This document shows, piece by piece, positions 16,505 through 26,899 of a stretch of 64,000 nt of DNA (positions within the stretch are counted from its first letter, which is position 1; each line of letters opens with the position of its first letter). Source of the DNA: an uncultured Candidatus Pelagibacter sp. (GTDB lineage: Bacteria > Pseudomonadota > Alphaproteobacteria > Pelagibacterales > Pelagibacteraceae); NCBI GenBank assembly GCA_905616455.1, contig CAJQSW010000005.1, positions 1-64,000 on the forward strand, in the 5' to 3' direction. The notes below the pieces were generated by a model that did no database searches, was not told the DNA's origin, and saw only the letters and a list, made by a program, of their open reading frames with translations. Made by a program: the position numbers and the translations under genes.

Positions 16505-17836
16505 ATGACAATTTATGCTCTTTCTACCGGTCCAGGAATTTCTGGAATAGCAATAGTAAGAGTATCTGGAACAGAAGCTAGCCTGGTGGTGAAAAAGTTA
16601 ACTGGTAGGAGCGTCCCTACCCCTAGATTAGCCACAATGAGAAAAATCAATAAAATCAACAGTTCTGAGCTAATTGATGAAGGTATAATACTGTGGTTTC
16701 CTGGGCCTGAGAGCTACACAGGAGAGGATCTAGTAGAATTCCATATTCATGGAAGTAAAGCGGTGATCGACGCTCTACACAATTCTATTTCGAAAGTTGA
16801 AGATTGTCGTTTAGCTGAACCTGGAGAATTTACAAAGTTAGCTTTTCAAAATGGAAAAATAAATTTACTTAAAGCAGAGAGTATCGCTGATTTAATTTCA
16901 GCTGAAACTGAAATTCAAAGACAACAAGCAATAAAAATAATGAACGGCAAGTCCGCTAACAAATTTAATGAGTTAAGAGAAAAACTTTTAAAAATTTTAT
17001 CACATGTCGAGGCTAAGATTGATTTTCCTGACGAGGATTTACCAGAAAATATTTTCAAAAATATAAAAAAAAATTCAAATGAAGTTTGTTTAGATATGAA
17101 AAAAATTTTAGAAGATCAAAGAGTCGGAGAGCGAATTAGAGAAGGTTTTAAAATTGCAATTATAGGACCAACGAATGCAGGAAAATCCAGCTTGTTAAAT
17201 CATTTATCAAATCGAGACGCGGCAATTGTTTCAGAAATAGCTGGAACAACTAGAGATGTAATCGAAACACACTTAAATATCGATGGTTATCCAGTTGTAG
17301 TTTCTGATACCGCAGGAATTAGAGAATCAAAAAATGAAATTGAAAAAAAAGGAATAAAATTAGCACTTAAAAATGCTGAGGATGCCGACTTAAAACTAAT
17401 TGTTATAGAAGCCAAAAGCGTTGATTTTAATGACGTTTTGAAGGAATTAATGAATGAAAATGCAATTCTAGTAATTAACAAATCTGATCTTTTAAGAGAA
17501 GATTTAAGCCCAGAAATAAAAACTTTTGAGCATGTTTTAATTTCAGTAAAAAATAATCTCAATATAGAAGATTTAATTTTTAAAATTAAAAATAAATTAA
17601 AAAATAAATTTATAACCAATGAAGATATTTTCATTACCCGTGAAAGACACAGGCAACATCTAGAGCAAAGTTTAAATTATTTAAAAAACTTTGAAGAAAA
17701 AAATGAAGCAGAAGATTTTGATAAAGCAGCTGAAGATCTTCGCTTAGCAACCAGACATTTGGGTATGATAGTTGGAAAAGTAGACGTTGAAGAGATATTA
17801 GGTAGTATTTTCAACGATTTTTGTATCGGTAAATAA
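16505..17836 (+). CDS. mnmE: tRNA modification GTPase MnmE
   Basis: MnmE works with MnmG to add a (carboxymethyl)aminomethyl group to U34 of certain tRNAs. The folate-binding N-terminal domain covers about 1-115 (YALSTGPGISGIAIVRVSG). The G domain has G1 GPTNAGKS at 221-228, GTTRD at 247-251, DTAG at 268-271 and NKSD near 325. The C-terminal CIGK provides the catalytic Cys and closes the protein at 443 residues. The order mnmE-mnmG-rsmG-parA-parB is conserved next to bacterial origins. Confidence 0.97.
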   Translation: MTIYALSTGPGISGIAIVRVSGTEASLVVKKLTGRSVPTPRLATMRKINKINSSELIDEGIILWFPGPESYTGEDLVEFHIHGSKAVIDALHNSISKVEDCRLAEPGEFTKLAFQNGKINLLKAESIADLISAETEIQRQQAIKIMNGKSANKFNELREKLLKILSHVEAKIDFPDEDLPENIFKNIKKNSNEVCLDMKKILEDQRVGERIREGFKIAIIGPTNAGKSSLLNHLSNRDAAIVSEIAGTTRDVIETHLNIDGYPVVVSDTAGIRESKNEIEKKGIKLALKNAEDADLKLIVIEAKSVDFNDVLKELMNENAILVINKSDLLREDLSPEIKTFEHVLISVKNNLNIEDLIFKIKNKLKNKFITNEDIFITRERHRQHLEQSLNYLKNFEEKNEAEDFDKAAEDLRLATRHLGMIVGKVDVEEILGSIFNDFCIGK

Positions 17837-18000
17837 GTTCATTTTTACTGATGTTTTGAGCTAATTTATATCATTATCGTTGGTATATATGACTAATATG
17901 CAATTTTTATACATAAATATTCTGTTTAATTATTTTAAAGAGATTATTTTAAATAATACTAGCTGCTTGTAAATATTCATATCAGTTATAAATTTAAGTT
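17837..18000. other. 164-bp mnmE-mnmG spacer, no gene recognised
   Basis: The stretch is AT-rich with no ORF, tRNA-like fold or GC-rich hairpin. A possible -10 element TATAAA lies at 17987-17992, eight bases before the mnmG ATG, with TTGTAA at 17967-17972 at a short 14-base spacing; this is too weak to call a promoter. The space is wide for this genome and may hold the promoter of mnmG-rsmG-parAB. Confidence 0.35.
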
Positions 18001-19872
18001 ATGAAAAATGATCTATCATTTGAAGTAGTAGTTATTGGAGGAGGTCACGCAGGCTGCGAAGCTGCAGCAGCTTCTGCTCGCCTTGGAGTTAACACAGCTC
18101 TGTTTACCCACAAAATTGAAACTATAGGGGAGATGTCTTGTAACCCAGCCATAGGAGGTCTTGGCAAAGGTCATCTTGTTAGAGAGATAGATTCACTTGA
18201 TGGTGTGATGGGTGAGGTAGCAGATAAGTCAGGAATACAATTTAGATTATTAAACAGAAGTAGAGGGCCAGCAGTACAAGGACCACGAACTCAATCAGAT
18301 AGATCCTTATATCGTAAATATATGCAAGAAAAATTGCTAAACTACTGTAATTTAAGCGTTTTTGCAGATCCTGTAGTGAAATTTATTTTTGATAAAAACA
18401 CCATAAGTAGTTTTGAAACTAAATCTGGTAAAAAGATTTTATGCAGTAAGCTAATCTTAACAACAGGTACTTTTTTAAATGGTTTAATTCACATTGGCAA
18501 TGAGAGAACACCAGCTGGAAGGTTTGACGAAAAGCCTTCAACAGGTTTAAGTGAGCAACTCGAAAAATACGATTTCAAAATTGGAAGACTTAAGACGGGT
18601 ACACCACCAAGGTTGGACGCAAGAACAATTAAGTATGAAAATTTAGAAGAACAGTTTGCAGACGATGACCCTTACTTTTTTTCTTTCCTAACTAAAAAAA
18701 ATTTTAATAAACAGGTTTCATGTCGTATGACTTACACGAATGAAAAAGTTCATAAAATAATACAAAGGAATTTAAAAAGAAGTGCCATGTATTCAGGAAG
18801 TATTCAAGGTGTGGGACCAAGATATTGTCCCTCAATAGAAGATAAGATAGTAAAGTTTGCTGACAAGGATCGACATCAGATATATTTAGAGCCTGAGGGA
18901 CTAAATGACCATACAATATACCCAAATGGAATATCAACATCTTTGCCTGAAGAGGTACAACAAGAAATATGTAACAATATCAATGGTTTGGAAAATGTAA
19001 AGATAATTAGACCAGGTTACGCTATAGAATATGACTATATTGACCCCAGGGAATTATTTTTAACCCTTGAAACAAAAAAAATACAGAATCTTTACCTTGC
19101 TGGACAGATAAATGGGACCACTGGATATGAGGAAGCTGCAGCCCAAGGATTGATCGCAGGTATAAATGCTGCATTATCTTTTAAGAAAGAGGAACCATTT
19201 ATTTTAGATAGATCGGATGCTTATATTGGAGTTATGATTGATGATTTAGTTACAAAAGGGGTTGCTGAACCATATCGTATGTTTACTTCAAGAGCTGAAT
19301 ATAGATTAAGTTTAAGAGCAGATAATGCCGACCAAAGATTAACAAACAAGGGTATTGAGATTGGCCTGATCTTTAAAAAAAGAGAAGATATTTTTAAAGA
19401 AAAAGAATTAAAACTTCAAATAATAAATAAAAAAATGTCAGAATCATCAATATCTCCAAGTAGAATAAAGAATTTTGATATAAAAATTGCTAAAGATGGA
19501 GTCTTAAGAAAATCCAATGAGATATTAACCCAAAAAGGTGTTGATATGGAAAAAATAAGAGAAATTTGGCCTGATATACCTTTTTTCGATAAGAAAATAG
19601 ATGAACAAATAGAAATAAATGCACATTACAGAGGATATCTTAAGAAACAAAAAGCAGATATATTGGCATTCAAAAGAGATGAAAATTTAATTATACCAGA
19701 TAAAGTTAACTACGACGATCTTTCTGGGCTTTCAAATGAGGTAAAAGACAAGTTTAAACTAATAAAACCAAAAACGATGGGTCAAGCACTACGTATAGAC
19801 GGAATCACTCCAGCTGCTGTATATATTTTGTTGTCACATGTAAAAAGAAAGTCTATTAAGCTTATAGCTTAA
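18001..19872 (+). CDS. mnmG: tRNA uridine 5-carboxymethylaminomethyl modification enzyme MnmG (GidA)
   Basis: MnmG is the FAD/NADH partner of MnmE. The Rossmann FAD loop [13 protein letters not shown] lies at residues 10-22. [24 protein letters not shown] at 44-67 and [11 protein letters not shown] near 275 are family signatures (the catalytic Cys of the latter is retained). [21 protein letters not shown] near 366-386 and [16 protein letters not shown] near 430 confirm the family. Length is 623 residues. The stop overlaps the rsmG start by one base. Confidence 0.98.
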   Translation: MKNDLSFEVVVIGGGHAGCEAAAASARLGVNTALFTHKIETIGEMSCNPAIGGLGKGHLVREIDSLDGVMGEVADKSGIQFRLLNRSRGPAVQGPRTQSDRSLYRKYMQEKLLNYCNLSVFADPVVKFIFDKNTISSFETKSGKKILCSKLILTTGTFLNGLIHIGNERTPAGRFDEKPSTGLSEQLEKYDFKIGRLKTGTPPRLDARTIKYENLEEQFADDDPYFFSFLTKKNFNKQVSCRMTYTNEKVHKIIQRNLKRSAMYSGSIQGVGPRYCPSIEDKIVKFADKDRHQIYLEPEGLNDHTIYPNGISTSLPEEVQQEICNNINGLENVKIIRPGYAIEYDYIDPRELFLTLETKKIQNLYLAGQINGTTGYEEAAAQGLIAGINAALSFKKEEPFILDRSDAYIGVMIDDLVTKGVAEPYRMFTSRAEYRLSLRADNADQRLTNKGIEIGLIFKKREDIFKEKELKLQIINKKMSESSISPSRIKNFDIKIAKDGVLRKSNEILTQKGVDMEKIREIWPDIPFFDKKIDEQIEINAHYRGYLKKQKADILAFKRDENLIIPDKVNYDDLSGLSNEVKDKFKLIKPKTMGQALRIDGITPAAVYILLSHVKRKSIKLIA

Positions 19873-20519
19873 TGGACGATTACTTACAAAAATATTCACT
19901 ACTAAAAGACCAAAATGTTTCACGTGAAACATTGCTAGAGTTTGAAGTATTTATTTCAATGCTTAAACAAAAAAATGAAGAAATTAACATAATTAGCAAG
20001 GAAACAGCTAAAGATGAGATAATTAGAAAACGGCATATTATAGATTCAGCACAAATAATTGATTTTATTGATTTAAATAGTAAAGTAATAACTGATATTG
20101 GTTCAGGTGGAGGAATGCCTGGGATAATTATATCGATTATGGCTAAAAAATTGAATAATTCAGCAAAGATCCATTTATACGAAAAAAGTCACCATAAGAG
20201 CAATTTTTTAAGAAAAGTCTCTAGAGAATTAAAATTAAATACAGAAGTCATGCAAAAGAATATTTTTGAGGCACAAAATTTAGAGTCAGGTACAATAATG
20301 GCAAGGGCCTTTAAACCTTTGCCAGTAGTTTTAGATTTAGTTTACAAAAATTTTAGTAATTATAAAAATTTAATTCTGTTTATGGGAAAAAATGGTGAAA
20401 AGATTTTGGAAGATACTTTAAAAAATTGGGAGTTTAATTTTGAAAAGAAAAAAAGTATTACAAGTGAAGATTCATTTTTATTAAATATAAAAAATATTAA
20501 AAAAAAAGTTAAATATTAG
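19872..20519 (+). CDS. rsmG: 16S rRNA (guanine-527 N7)-methyltransferase RsmG (GidB)
   Basis: RsmG methylates G527 of 16S rRNA with S-adenosylmethionine. The SAM-binding loop TDIGSGGGMPGIIISI is near residues 74-89, preceded by the KRHIIDSAQIID segment and followed by ARAFKPLP. Length is 215 residues. Codons 15-20 (Asn-Val-Ser-Arg-Glu-Thr) encode a perfect parS palindrome, so the DNA here serves both protein coding and chromosome segregation. It overlaps mnmG by one base and stops one base before parA. Confidence 0.96.
   Translation: MDDYLQKYSLLKDQNVSRETLLEFEVFISMLKQKNEEINIISKETAKDEIIRKRHIIDSAQIIDFIDLNSKVITDIGSGGGMPGIIISIMAKKLNNSAKIHLYEKSHHKSNFLRKVSRELKLNTEVMQKNIFEAQNLESGTIMARAFKPLPVVLDLVYKNFSNYKNLILFMGKNGEKILEDTLKNWEFNFEKKKSITSEDSFLLNIKNIKKKVKY
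19916..19931. promoter_or_regulatory. parS: parS centromere site (ParB-binding palindrome)
   Basis: TGTTTCACGTGAAACA is a perfect 16-bp palindrome identical to the universal bacterial parS consensus; flanking A and T extend the symmetry to 18 bp (19915-19932). It lies inside rsmG codons, 0.6 kb before parA and about 8.4 kb from the proposed origin. ParB nucleates here to segregate the origin region. Confidence 0.96.
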
Positions 20520-20520
20520 A

Positions 20521-21315
20521 ATGCAAATTATTTCAGTAATAAATCAAAAGGGTGGGGTTGGAAAAACAACAACTGTGATCAATCTTGCGGCTGGATTAGC
20601 TCAACTGGAAAAAAAAGTTTTAGTAATTGATCTTGATCCTCAAGGAAATGCCACAACTGGACTTGGTTTATCAAATTTAGAAAATTCTAGTGACACAATT
20701 TATGGTGTATTGAATGGAACTAGATCAATAGGAGAGGTGATTAAAAAAACCAATTTCAAAAATTTAGATATTATTACCTCTAATGTTGATTTGTCTGGAC
20801 TGGAAGTAGAAACAGCTAGCGATAATGAAAGAGCCTTTATATTAAAAGTTAAATTAGCCCCATATTTAAATGATTCTAGAGGATCATATGATTATATACT
20901 TATAGACTGTCCACCATCACTAAGTCTGCTTACAGTCATGGCCTTAGTATCCTCCAACTCTCTTGTGGTTCCTTTACAGACAGAATTCTTTGCTTTAGAG
21001 GGTCTGACACAGTTAATGAAAACTATAGAAAGAATAAAAGTTAATTTAAATCCTGAATTAAATATCAGGGGAATACTTTTGACCATGTATGACAAGAGAA
21101 ATAAACTTTCAGCACAAGTCGAAAAAGAAGCAAGAGATTATTTCAAAGAAAAAGTTTATCATACCATTATACCAAGAAACGTTAGGCTGTCAGAAGCACC
21201 ATCTCATGGTGTGCCAGTTTTAACTTATGACAAGACATGTCCTGGAAGTAAATCATATTTTAATTTTACAGATGAATTTATTAATCAAGAACAAATAACA
21301 GGGAGTGCAGCATAA
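20521..21315 (+). CDS. parA: Chromosome partitioning ATPase ParA (Soj)
   Basis: ParA is a deviant Walker A ATPase that binds DNA nonspecifically and drives movement of ParB-parS complexes. The deviant loop KGGVGKTT is at residues 10-17 with the signature lysines. Walker A' is VLVIDLDPQGNATTGLG near 34-50 and Walker B YILIDCPPSLSLLT near 123-136. Length is 264 residues. There is no N-terminal DNA-binding extension, as in chromosomal ParA proteins. It overlaps parB by one base. Confidence 0.98.
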   Translation: MQIISVINQKGGVGKTTTVINLAAGLAQLEKKVLVIDLDPQGNATTGLGLSNLENSSDTIYGVLNGTRSIGEVIKKTNFKNLDIITSNVDLSGLEVETASDNERAFILKVKLAPYLNDSRGSYDYILIDCPPSLSLLTVMALVSSNSLVVPLQTEFFALEGLTQLMKTIERIKVNLNPELNIRGILLTMYDKRNKLSAQVEKEARDYFKEKVYHTIIPRNVRLSEAPSHGVPVLTYDKTCPGSKSYFNFTDEFINQEQITGSAA

Positions 21316-22163
21316 TGGATACAAACAAAATTAAGAAAGGTTTGGGTAGAGGGCTGTCATCACTAATTGGAGAAACAAAAATAGAAATAAATATTAATAA
21401 ATTATCTATCAGCGATTTAGTAAGCAATAAATTTCAACCCAGAAAATTATTTGATGAAGAAAGCTTGCAGGATTTATCAAACTCAATAAAAGAAAGAGGA
21501 ATTATCCAGCCAATTATTGTTAGAAAATCTAGTAATCATAATTCAAAATATGAAATAATTGCAGGTGAGAGAAGGTGGCTTGCGGCACAAAAAGCAGGAC
21601 TACATGAGGTGCCTGTGGTAATTACTAATGTTGATGATTTAAAATCCTTAGAATTTGCTATTGTTGAAAATGTTCAAAGAAGTGATTTAAACTCAATTGA
21701 AGAAGCCCGTGGTTATCATCGTCTTATTGAAGAATTTTCTTATGATCAGGAAAAAGTAGCTAAATTCATTGGAAAAAGTCGGAGCCATATAGCTAATTTT
21801 ATAAGGTTATTAAGTTTACCAGAGACAGTTTTAAAACTAATTGAAACAAAGAAATTATCACCAGGTCATGCTAAAATTTTAGTTGGATTAGGTAACGCAG
21901 AATTTGTTGCAAATAAAATAATTGAAAAGAACCTTTCAGTTAGACAAGCAGAAAATTTTGTTAAAATTTTTAAGACCAAAAAGCATTCACTTAAAAAATC
22001 AAAAGATGCAAATTTACAAGCCCTAGAACTATCAGTAACTGAAAAAATAGGTTTAAACGTTTATATTACAGATAAGAAAAATAATACTGGATCTTTAGTT
22101 TTTGAATATAAAAATTTAGATCAATTAAATAAGATTATTGAAATTATAAAGTCTAGCTATTAA
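21315..22163 (+). CDS. parB: Chromosome partitioning protein ParB (Spo0J), CTP-dependent clamp
   Basis: ParB binds parS and spreads as a CTP-gated clamp. The N-terminus KKGLGRGLSSLIG at residues 7-19 contains the motif that stimulates ParA. The CTPase motif GERRWLAA is at 84-91 and ENVQRSDLNSIEEARGY at 118-134. A helix-turn-helix lies near 145-165 and a C-terminal dimerisation segment after 225. Length is 282 residues. Its last 11 bases overlap convergent holA. Confidence 0.97.
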   Translation: MDTNKIKKGLGRGLSSLIGETKIEININKLSISDLVSNKFQPRKLFDEESLQDLSNSIKERGIIQPIIVRKSSNHNSKYEIIAGERRWLAAQKAGLHEVPVVITNVDDLKSLEFAIVENVQRSDLNSIEEARGYHRLIEEFSYDQEKVAKFIGKSRSHIANFIRLLSLPETVLKLIETKKLSPGHAKILVGLGNAEFVANKIIEKNLSVRQAENFVKIFKTKKHSLKKSKDANLQALELSVTEKIGLNVYITDKKNNTGSLVFEYKNLDQLNKIIEIIKSSY

Positions 22164-23148
22164 TTGGCGAAGATTTTTGAATAATAAAATCTGACAAAAT
22201 ATTAATTGAATTATTAGAATTTTTTTTTATTAAGAGTTCGATCTCATTTGTTTGAAACACTAGATCCTCTGCATCTTTGTAAGACCAGTTTCGTATTTGT
22301 TGTTTTATAATTTCTTTTTCTTTCCAAAAGATAGGTGGTTTAAAACTTGAAATTGTGCTTTCCAAATTTTTTGTTTTTTTAAACTCCCCACATAACTTAA
22401 CCAACCTTTTTATCTTTATTAGAAATGTCCTAATTATCAAAATGCAGTCTTCTGGTGAATAATTATTTTCATTCAATATATTAACAGTTCTCTTTTTATT
22501 TTTAGCTAAACAATGATCTACAAGTTCTGAAACATTGTAATTTTCTGCAAGATTAGTGAGTTTTAGAAGGTCTTTTAAATCAATTTTAGTTTTACCCGTC
22601 ATAAAATTTCCTATTTTTTCTAGTTCATTCTTTAAATTTTGTCTGTCACCTCTAGATCTTTCAGCAATTAAATTTATAGATTGTTGTGATATAGGAATTT
22701 TTTTCTCTCTAAAAAAACTACTTATGATACCAGATAGTGTTTGATTATTGTCTTCATAAAAAGGCACACAAACTGTTTTTTTATTCTTTTCAAATAATGA
22801 TCTAATTTTTGATTTTTTTTCAAGAGTTTTTGTATTTAGGATTATTACCAAGCCACTAATCTCTTTTTCAATTAATTCCTCAATTATATCTTTTAACTTA
22901 TCTGTGACCCTATTTATTATAATTAATTTTTCACTTTCAAAAAAAGATCCTGATAAAATATTATTAAAAAAATCTTCTTGATTTTTTAAAATTTCATTTT
23001 CTTCGTAATGATATATATTCTCTGAATAATTTTTTTTAAAAATTTTTTCTATTATTTCATTTTTAAGACCTTCGTTTTGCCCATAAAAAAGAAAAAAATA
23101 ATTTTCTTTTATGTTTTCACTTTTTAATTCAAATGATTTTTTTATCAT
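22153..23148 (-). CDS. holA: DNA polymerase III delta subunit (clamp-loader HolA)
   Basis: HolA opens the beta clamp as part of the clamp loader. The 331-residue product is divergent, but it starts with NYFFLFYGQNEGLKNEII (degenerate P-loop region of delta). It contains SFFESEKLIIINRVTDK near 68-84 and LIAERSRGDRQNLKNELEKI near 164-183, a well-kept delta signature. The C-terminal collar domain is lysine- and leucine-rich. The order leuS-lptE-holA, convergent with parB, is standard in alphaproteobacteria and supports the call. Confidence 0.88.
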   Translation of the reverse strand: MIKKSFELKSENIKENYFFLFYGQNEGLKNEIIEKIFKKNYSENIYHYEENEILKNQEDFFNNILSGSFFESEKLIIINRVTDKLKDIIEELIEKEISGLVIILNTKTLEKKSKIRSLFEKNKKTVCVPFYEDNNQTLSGIISSFFREKKIPISQQSINLIAERSRGDRQNLKNELEKIGNFMTGKTKIDLKDLLKLTNLAENYNVSELVDHCLAKNKKRTVNILNENNYSPEDCILIIRTFLIKIKRLVKLCGEFKKTKNLESTISSFKPPIFWKEKEIIKQQIRNWSYKDAEDLVFQTNEIELLIKKNSNNSINILSDFIIQKSSPINS

Positions 23149-23154
23149 TGTGGT

Positions 23155-23607
23155 CTAATAATATACAAAAATTATAAATTCTTCAGCAATTTTATTAATT
23201 AAATTTTGCTCGATATTTTTTTGGTATTGAGATTGGTCAAATTTATTTTCCATACTGTTGTATGTAAATGTTTTATTAAAATTCTTCTCTTTAATTTTAT
23301 CTTTATTTCTTTCTAATACAGCTTGAATATCAAATGTTACTCTATAAAGAGATGGATTACCGAGACCATCCCTTGCAACAATATCAATTGATTTTTTACT
23401 ATTTAAAATAATAGTATATGGAATTTTATTTATTACATTTTTTTCAATTTGAATTTGAGAAGATATTGTTTTTCCTATTCTCTCATTACCTTCTAATTTT
23501 ATTTCTTTTATAAAAAAATCAATATTATCTTTTTTTAAATAAATAGATTGGTAGCCACAGTTGGTCAAAAATATAAATATTACAAATAAAATTATTTTTT
23601 TTAACAT
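23155..23607 (-). CDS. lptE: LPS-assembly lipoprotein LptE
   Basis: LptE is the outer-membrane lipoprotein that plugs the LptD barrel for lipopolysaccharide export. The 150-residue product starts with a lipoprotein signal, LKKIILFVIFIFLTNCGYQ, with the lipidated Cys in LTNC at about residue 17. The body has short beta-rich segments (YRVTFDIQAVLE) typical of the family. Sequence conservation is weak, so the call leans on the signal peptide, size and the position between leuS and holA. It overlaps leuS by one base. Confidence 0.83.
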   Translation of the reverse strand: MLKKIILFVIFIFLTNCGYQSIYLKKDNIDFFIKEIKLEGNERIGKTISSQIQIEKNVINKIPYTIILNSKKSIDIVARDGLGNPSLYRVTFDIQAVLERNKDKIKEKNFNKTFTYNSMENKFDQSQYQKNIEQNLINKIAEEFIIFVYY

Positions 23608-26150
23608 TATTTCACTATAAGGTTAATTAATCTGTTTTTAACAAAGATAGTTTTTATTAAAGTTTTGTCATCTATATATTTTTTAAACTCAACAGATTTT
23701 TTAATTTTTTCTAATAAACTTTTTTCATCAGCATCAGTCATTATTTCTAAAACTCCCCTTTTTTTGCCATTTATCTGAATAACAATATTTTTTTTATCAT
23801 CTTTAAGATATTTATTGTCTACATCTGGCCAAGACAAATCCTTTATTTGACCAAAATCATTTAAACATTCGTATGCCAGGTGCGGAACTATCGGAATCAT
23901 AACTCTTAGTATTTTAACATAATTTTCAATTAGATTATCACTATTATCAACCTTGTTAAAAAAGCTATATATTTCATGCAAATTAGCAATAATTACATTG
24001 TAACTAAATTTATTTAGATTTGTATTCATTTTGTTGATTGTCTGATTTACAAAAATATCTATGGCATCCTTAGTGCCATCTGCTTTGTTAAGCTCCAATT
24101 TTTTGTTAGTCTTAAGTTTAATTTTTTGATGTAAGTTCCAAAATTTTTGAATAAATTTATATGATGCAATCATACCTTCTTCAGACCATTGAACATCTTT
24201 CTCAGGAGGACTATCCGATAAGATAAATAGTCTAACAGCATCTGCACCATAATTTTCGATCATTCTTTGTGGATCAATCGTATTTTTTTTAGATTTAGAC
24301 ATTGACTCGGTTGGTCCCACAATAATTTTTTCAGATGGTATATTCTTATTAAAATAATTTTCTCCATCTTCAGAGATCACTTCATCAGGGTTCAGCCAAT
24401 TATTATTTTTATCTTTATATGTCTCATGACATACCATGCCTTGAGTAAATAGACCCTTAAATGGTTCCATGATATCTATTTTGTCATTTTTATAGCTTAG
24501 AGCTCTCATAAAAAATCTTGAATATAAAAGGTGCAATATTGCGTGCTCAACACCGCCTATGTATTGATCAACAGGCATCCAGTACTTAACCTCCTCATAA
24601 TCAAAGCCATAGCCCTTATTATTTGGAGAGCAAAATCTTAAAAAATACCAAGAAGAATCTACAAATGTATCAAGTGTATCTGTTTCTAAGTTACATTCTT
24701 CACCATTAATATTAATTTTTTTCCACTCATGCTGTTGGTCCAGTGGATTACCTTTAGTATTTAAATTAATATTTTCAGGAAGTTTAATAGGTAAGTATTT
24801 TTCTGGAACTTTTAAAACTTCATTATTTTCATTATAAGCCATTGGTATAGGACAACCCCAATATCTTTGTCTAGAAATTCCCCAATCTTTCAACCTAAAA
24901 TTAATTTTTTTTTTACCAACCTTCTTTTCTTCAAGAATTTCAATTGTTTTTAAAACTGATTCATTAGGTGCAGCTAAATCATTTAAAAATTTAGAATTAA
25001 AAATTATTCCAGCACCAGTATAAGCTTTATCTTTAATTTCAAAACTACCAATTTCATCAGTAGGCCTTACAACTGGAGTGACATTAAGATTGTATTTAAG
25101 TGCAAAATCTAAATCTCTTTGATCGTGCGCTGGGCAACCAAATACAGCACCAAAACCATAATCCATTAGAACAAAGTTAGCAAAATAAACAGGCACTTTT
25201 ATATTTTGATCTAGAGGGTTAATAGCAACTAAATTAGTTTTAAAGCCAATTTTATCTGCTTGAGCAATAGATTCTTCGGTAGTTCCTGTCCTTGAACATT
25301 TTTCCTTAAAAGTAATAAATTCTTTATCATCTTGATAAAATTTAGCTATAGGGTGATCTGCCGAAACTGCTAAAAAAGAAAAACCAAACAAAGTGTCCGG
25401 ACGTGTAGTAAAACATGAAATATTTTTAACCTCAGGATTTCCTTCAATTTGAAAATTAACCTCACACCCAAAAGACTTACCAATCCAATTTTTTTGCATT
25501 ATTTTTACTTTGTTAGGCCAATCTTTAAGCTCATCTAAACCAGAAAGTAATTCATCTGAAAATTTCGAAATATTAAAAAACCATTGGTTTAGTTTTTTTC
25601 TTTCCACAAAAGCACCAGACCTCCAACCTTTACCATCTATAACTTGCTCGTTAGCTAAAACAGTTTGATCAACAGGATCCCAATTAACATAATTTTCTTT
25701 TCTATAAACTAATCCTTTATCATATAAATCAAGAAAAAATTTTTGTTGATGAATGTAATAGTCAGAAGAACAGGTAGATATTTCTCTATCCCAATCAATC
25801 GAGAGTCCTAGTTTTTTTAACTGGTCCCTCATAATTGAAATATTTTTTTCAGTCCAAGCTTTTGGATCAAGATTATTTTGTCTAGCCGCATTTTCTGCTG
25901 GCATACCAAAAGAATCCCACCCCATAGGGTGTAACACATTATAACCTTGTAGCATTTTGTAACGGGCTAAAACATCACCTATTGTATAATTTCTTACATG
26001 ACCCATATGAATCTTTCCTGAAGGGTAAGGAAACATTTCTAAACAATAAAATTTTTTTTTATTCTTATTTACTTTTGAAGCAAATAAATTTGTATCATCC
26101 CAAACCTTTTGCCATTTAGATTCAGTTTTTTTAAAATTATATCTTTCCAT
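23607..26150 (-). CDS. leuS: Leucyl-tRNA synthetase
   Basis: Class I synthetase of 847 residues that charges tRNA-Leu. The HIGH-type motif HMGH is at 48-51 in [19 protein letters not shown]. The CP1 editing domain contains [18 protein letters not shown] near 230 and [12 protein letters not shown] near 335. The catalytic-site [15 protein letters not shown] lies near 540, and the KMSKS loop reads [12 protein letters not shown] near 617. The C-terminal domain ends [16 protein letters not shown]. It is followed by lptE and holA in one run. Confidence 0.98.
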   Translation of the reverse strand: MERYNFKKTESKWQKVWDDTNLFASKVNKNKKKFYCLEMFPYPSGKIHMGHVRNYTIGDVLARYKMLQGYNVLHPMGWDSFGMPAENAARQNNLDPKAWTEKNISIMRDQLKKLGLSIDWDREISTCSSDYYIHQQKFFLDLYDKGLVYRKENYVNWDPVDQTVLANEQVIDGKGWRSGAFVERKKLNQWFFNISKFSDELLSGLDELKDWPNKVKIMQKNWIGKSFGCEVNFQIEGNPEVKNISCFTTRPDTLFGFSFLAVSADHPIAKFYQDDKEFITFKEKCSRTGTTEESIAQADKIGFKTNLVAINPLDQNIKVPVYFANFVLMDYGFGAVFGCPAHDQRDLDFALKYNLNVTPVVRPTDEIGSFEIKDKAYTGAGIIFNSKFLNDLAAPNESVLKTIEILEEKKVGKKKINFRLKDWGISRQRYWGCPIPMAYNENNEVLKVPEKYLPIKLPENINLNTKGNPLDQQHEWKKININGEECNLETDTLDTFVDSSWYFLRFCSPNNKGYGFDYEEVKYWMPVDQYIGGVEHAILHLLYSRFFMRALSYKNDKIDIMEPFKGLFTQGMVCHETYKDKNNNWLNPDEVISEDGENYFNKNIPSEKIIVGPTESMSKSKKNTIDPQRMIENYGADAVRLFILSDSPPEKDVQWSEEGMIASYKFIQKFWNLHQKIKLKTNKKLELNKADGTKDAIDIFVNQTINKMNTNLNKFSYNVIIANLHEIYSFFNKVDNSDNLIENYVKILRVMIPIVPHLAYECLNDFGQIKDLSWPDVDNKYLKDDKKNIVIQINGKKRGVLEIMTDADEKSLLEKIKKSVEFKKYIDDKTLIKTIFVKNRLINLIVK

Positions 26151-26192
26151 ACAAAATGAAGATTAAAATTTTTTACAATTAAATTTCAATAA

Positions 26193-26720
26193 CTAATTTT
26201 TTTTGACTAGAGCAGCCTTTTCTAATTGGCTAGCTTTCCTTAGTATTGCAGTTTTTAATTCGTCTCTGATATTACCATTAAGGTTAGTAGCTTGACAGTT
26301 TTCGAATGCTTTACAATTTTTCTTGTAGACAATTACCTTTATTGCATCAGACCTAATTTCATTTGAAAGAAATTTAATAGTTATTTTAATAGACTCATTT
26401 TTTCCATCATCGCCATACCAATCAGTAATCAAGATACCACCACTGTAACTTGCATTTGTGATTGGAGCAAAATCTAAAATATCTAAACTTGCTCGCCAAA
26501 GAGGGTTAGAAGAAGCAAACTGAAATACACCACCTGCTGCTTTATTGCCGCCAAATAATTTAATACCCTTTCCCTCAGCCATATTTTTTTTAACACGATC
26601 CTTTACATTGACAGGGTTGTCTTTAATTGGTGAATTTTTGTAAATAGAACATGAATTAACAGTTAGTAAAATTAAGGTTAGGTAAAATGCTCTACTAACA
26701 AGTTTTGAAATACGTTTCAT
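26193..26720 (-). CDS. DUF3576 lipoprotein-like protein
   Basis: A 175-residue protein with an N-terminal signal and a lipobox-like VNSC around residue 24. The body GIKLFGGNKAAGGVFQFASSNPLWRASLDILDFAP and SGGILITDWY is the DUF3576 pattern common in alphaproteobacteria directly upstream of leuS. That placement is conserved here, with a 42-base spacer to leuS. Function is unknown; an envelope location is inferred from the signal. Confidence 0.82.
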   Translation of the reverse strand: MKRISKLVSRAFYLTLILLTVNSCSIYKNSPIKDNPVNVKDRVKKNMAEGKGIKLFGGNKAAGGVFQFASSNPLWRASLDILDFAPITNASYSGGILITDWYGDDGKNESIKITIKFLSNEIRSDAIKVIVYKKNCKAFENCQATNLNGNIRDELKTAILRKASQLEKAALVKKN

Positions 26721-26767
26721 AATTATTGTTTCTTATCATTAAAATACTAAGTTATTTAACAAATTAA

Positions 26768-26791
26768 GACAAAATTTGTGATATTTTTGTC
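26768..26791. promoter_or_regulatory. Inverted repeat upstream of the porin gene
   Basis: GACAAAA (26768-26774) and TTTTGTC (26785-26791) form a perfect seven-base inverted repeat with a ten-base spacer. It lies about 110 bases before the porin ATG and some 50 bases from the start of the divergent DUF3576 gene. It could be an operator for either gene. Overlapping GTGA/TCAC half-sites (26778-26781 and 26790-26793) are eight bases apart, not the six expected for CRP. Confidence 0.4.
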
Positions 26792-26899
26792 ACTAGTAGA
26801 ATAAATTCCAGGAAAAAGAAGATAAATTAGAGAATTGAGGGTTTTATTTGCTAAAACAGGATCAATTATTAATAATTAATAAATAACAAAAGGAAAAAT

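Noticed and set aside
17837..18000. Possible tRNA or small RNA in the mnmE-mnmG spacer
   Set aside because: No cloverleaf, GC-rich stem or T-loop consensus was seen; the sequence is plain AT-rich spacer.
26777..26793. CRP-like TGTGA...TCAC site before the porin gene
   Set aside because: The half-sites are eight bases apart instead of six, so only the plain inverted repeat was reported.
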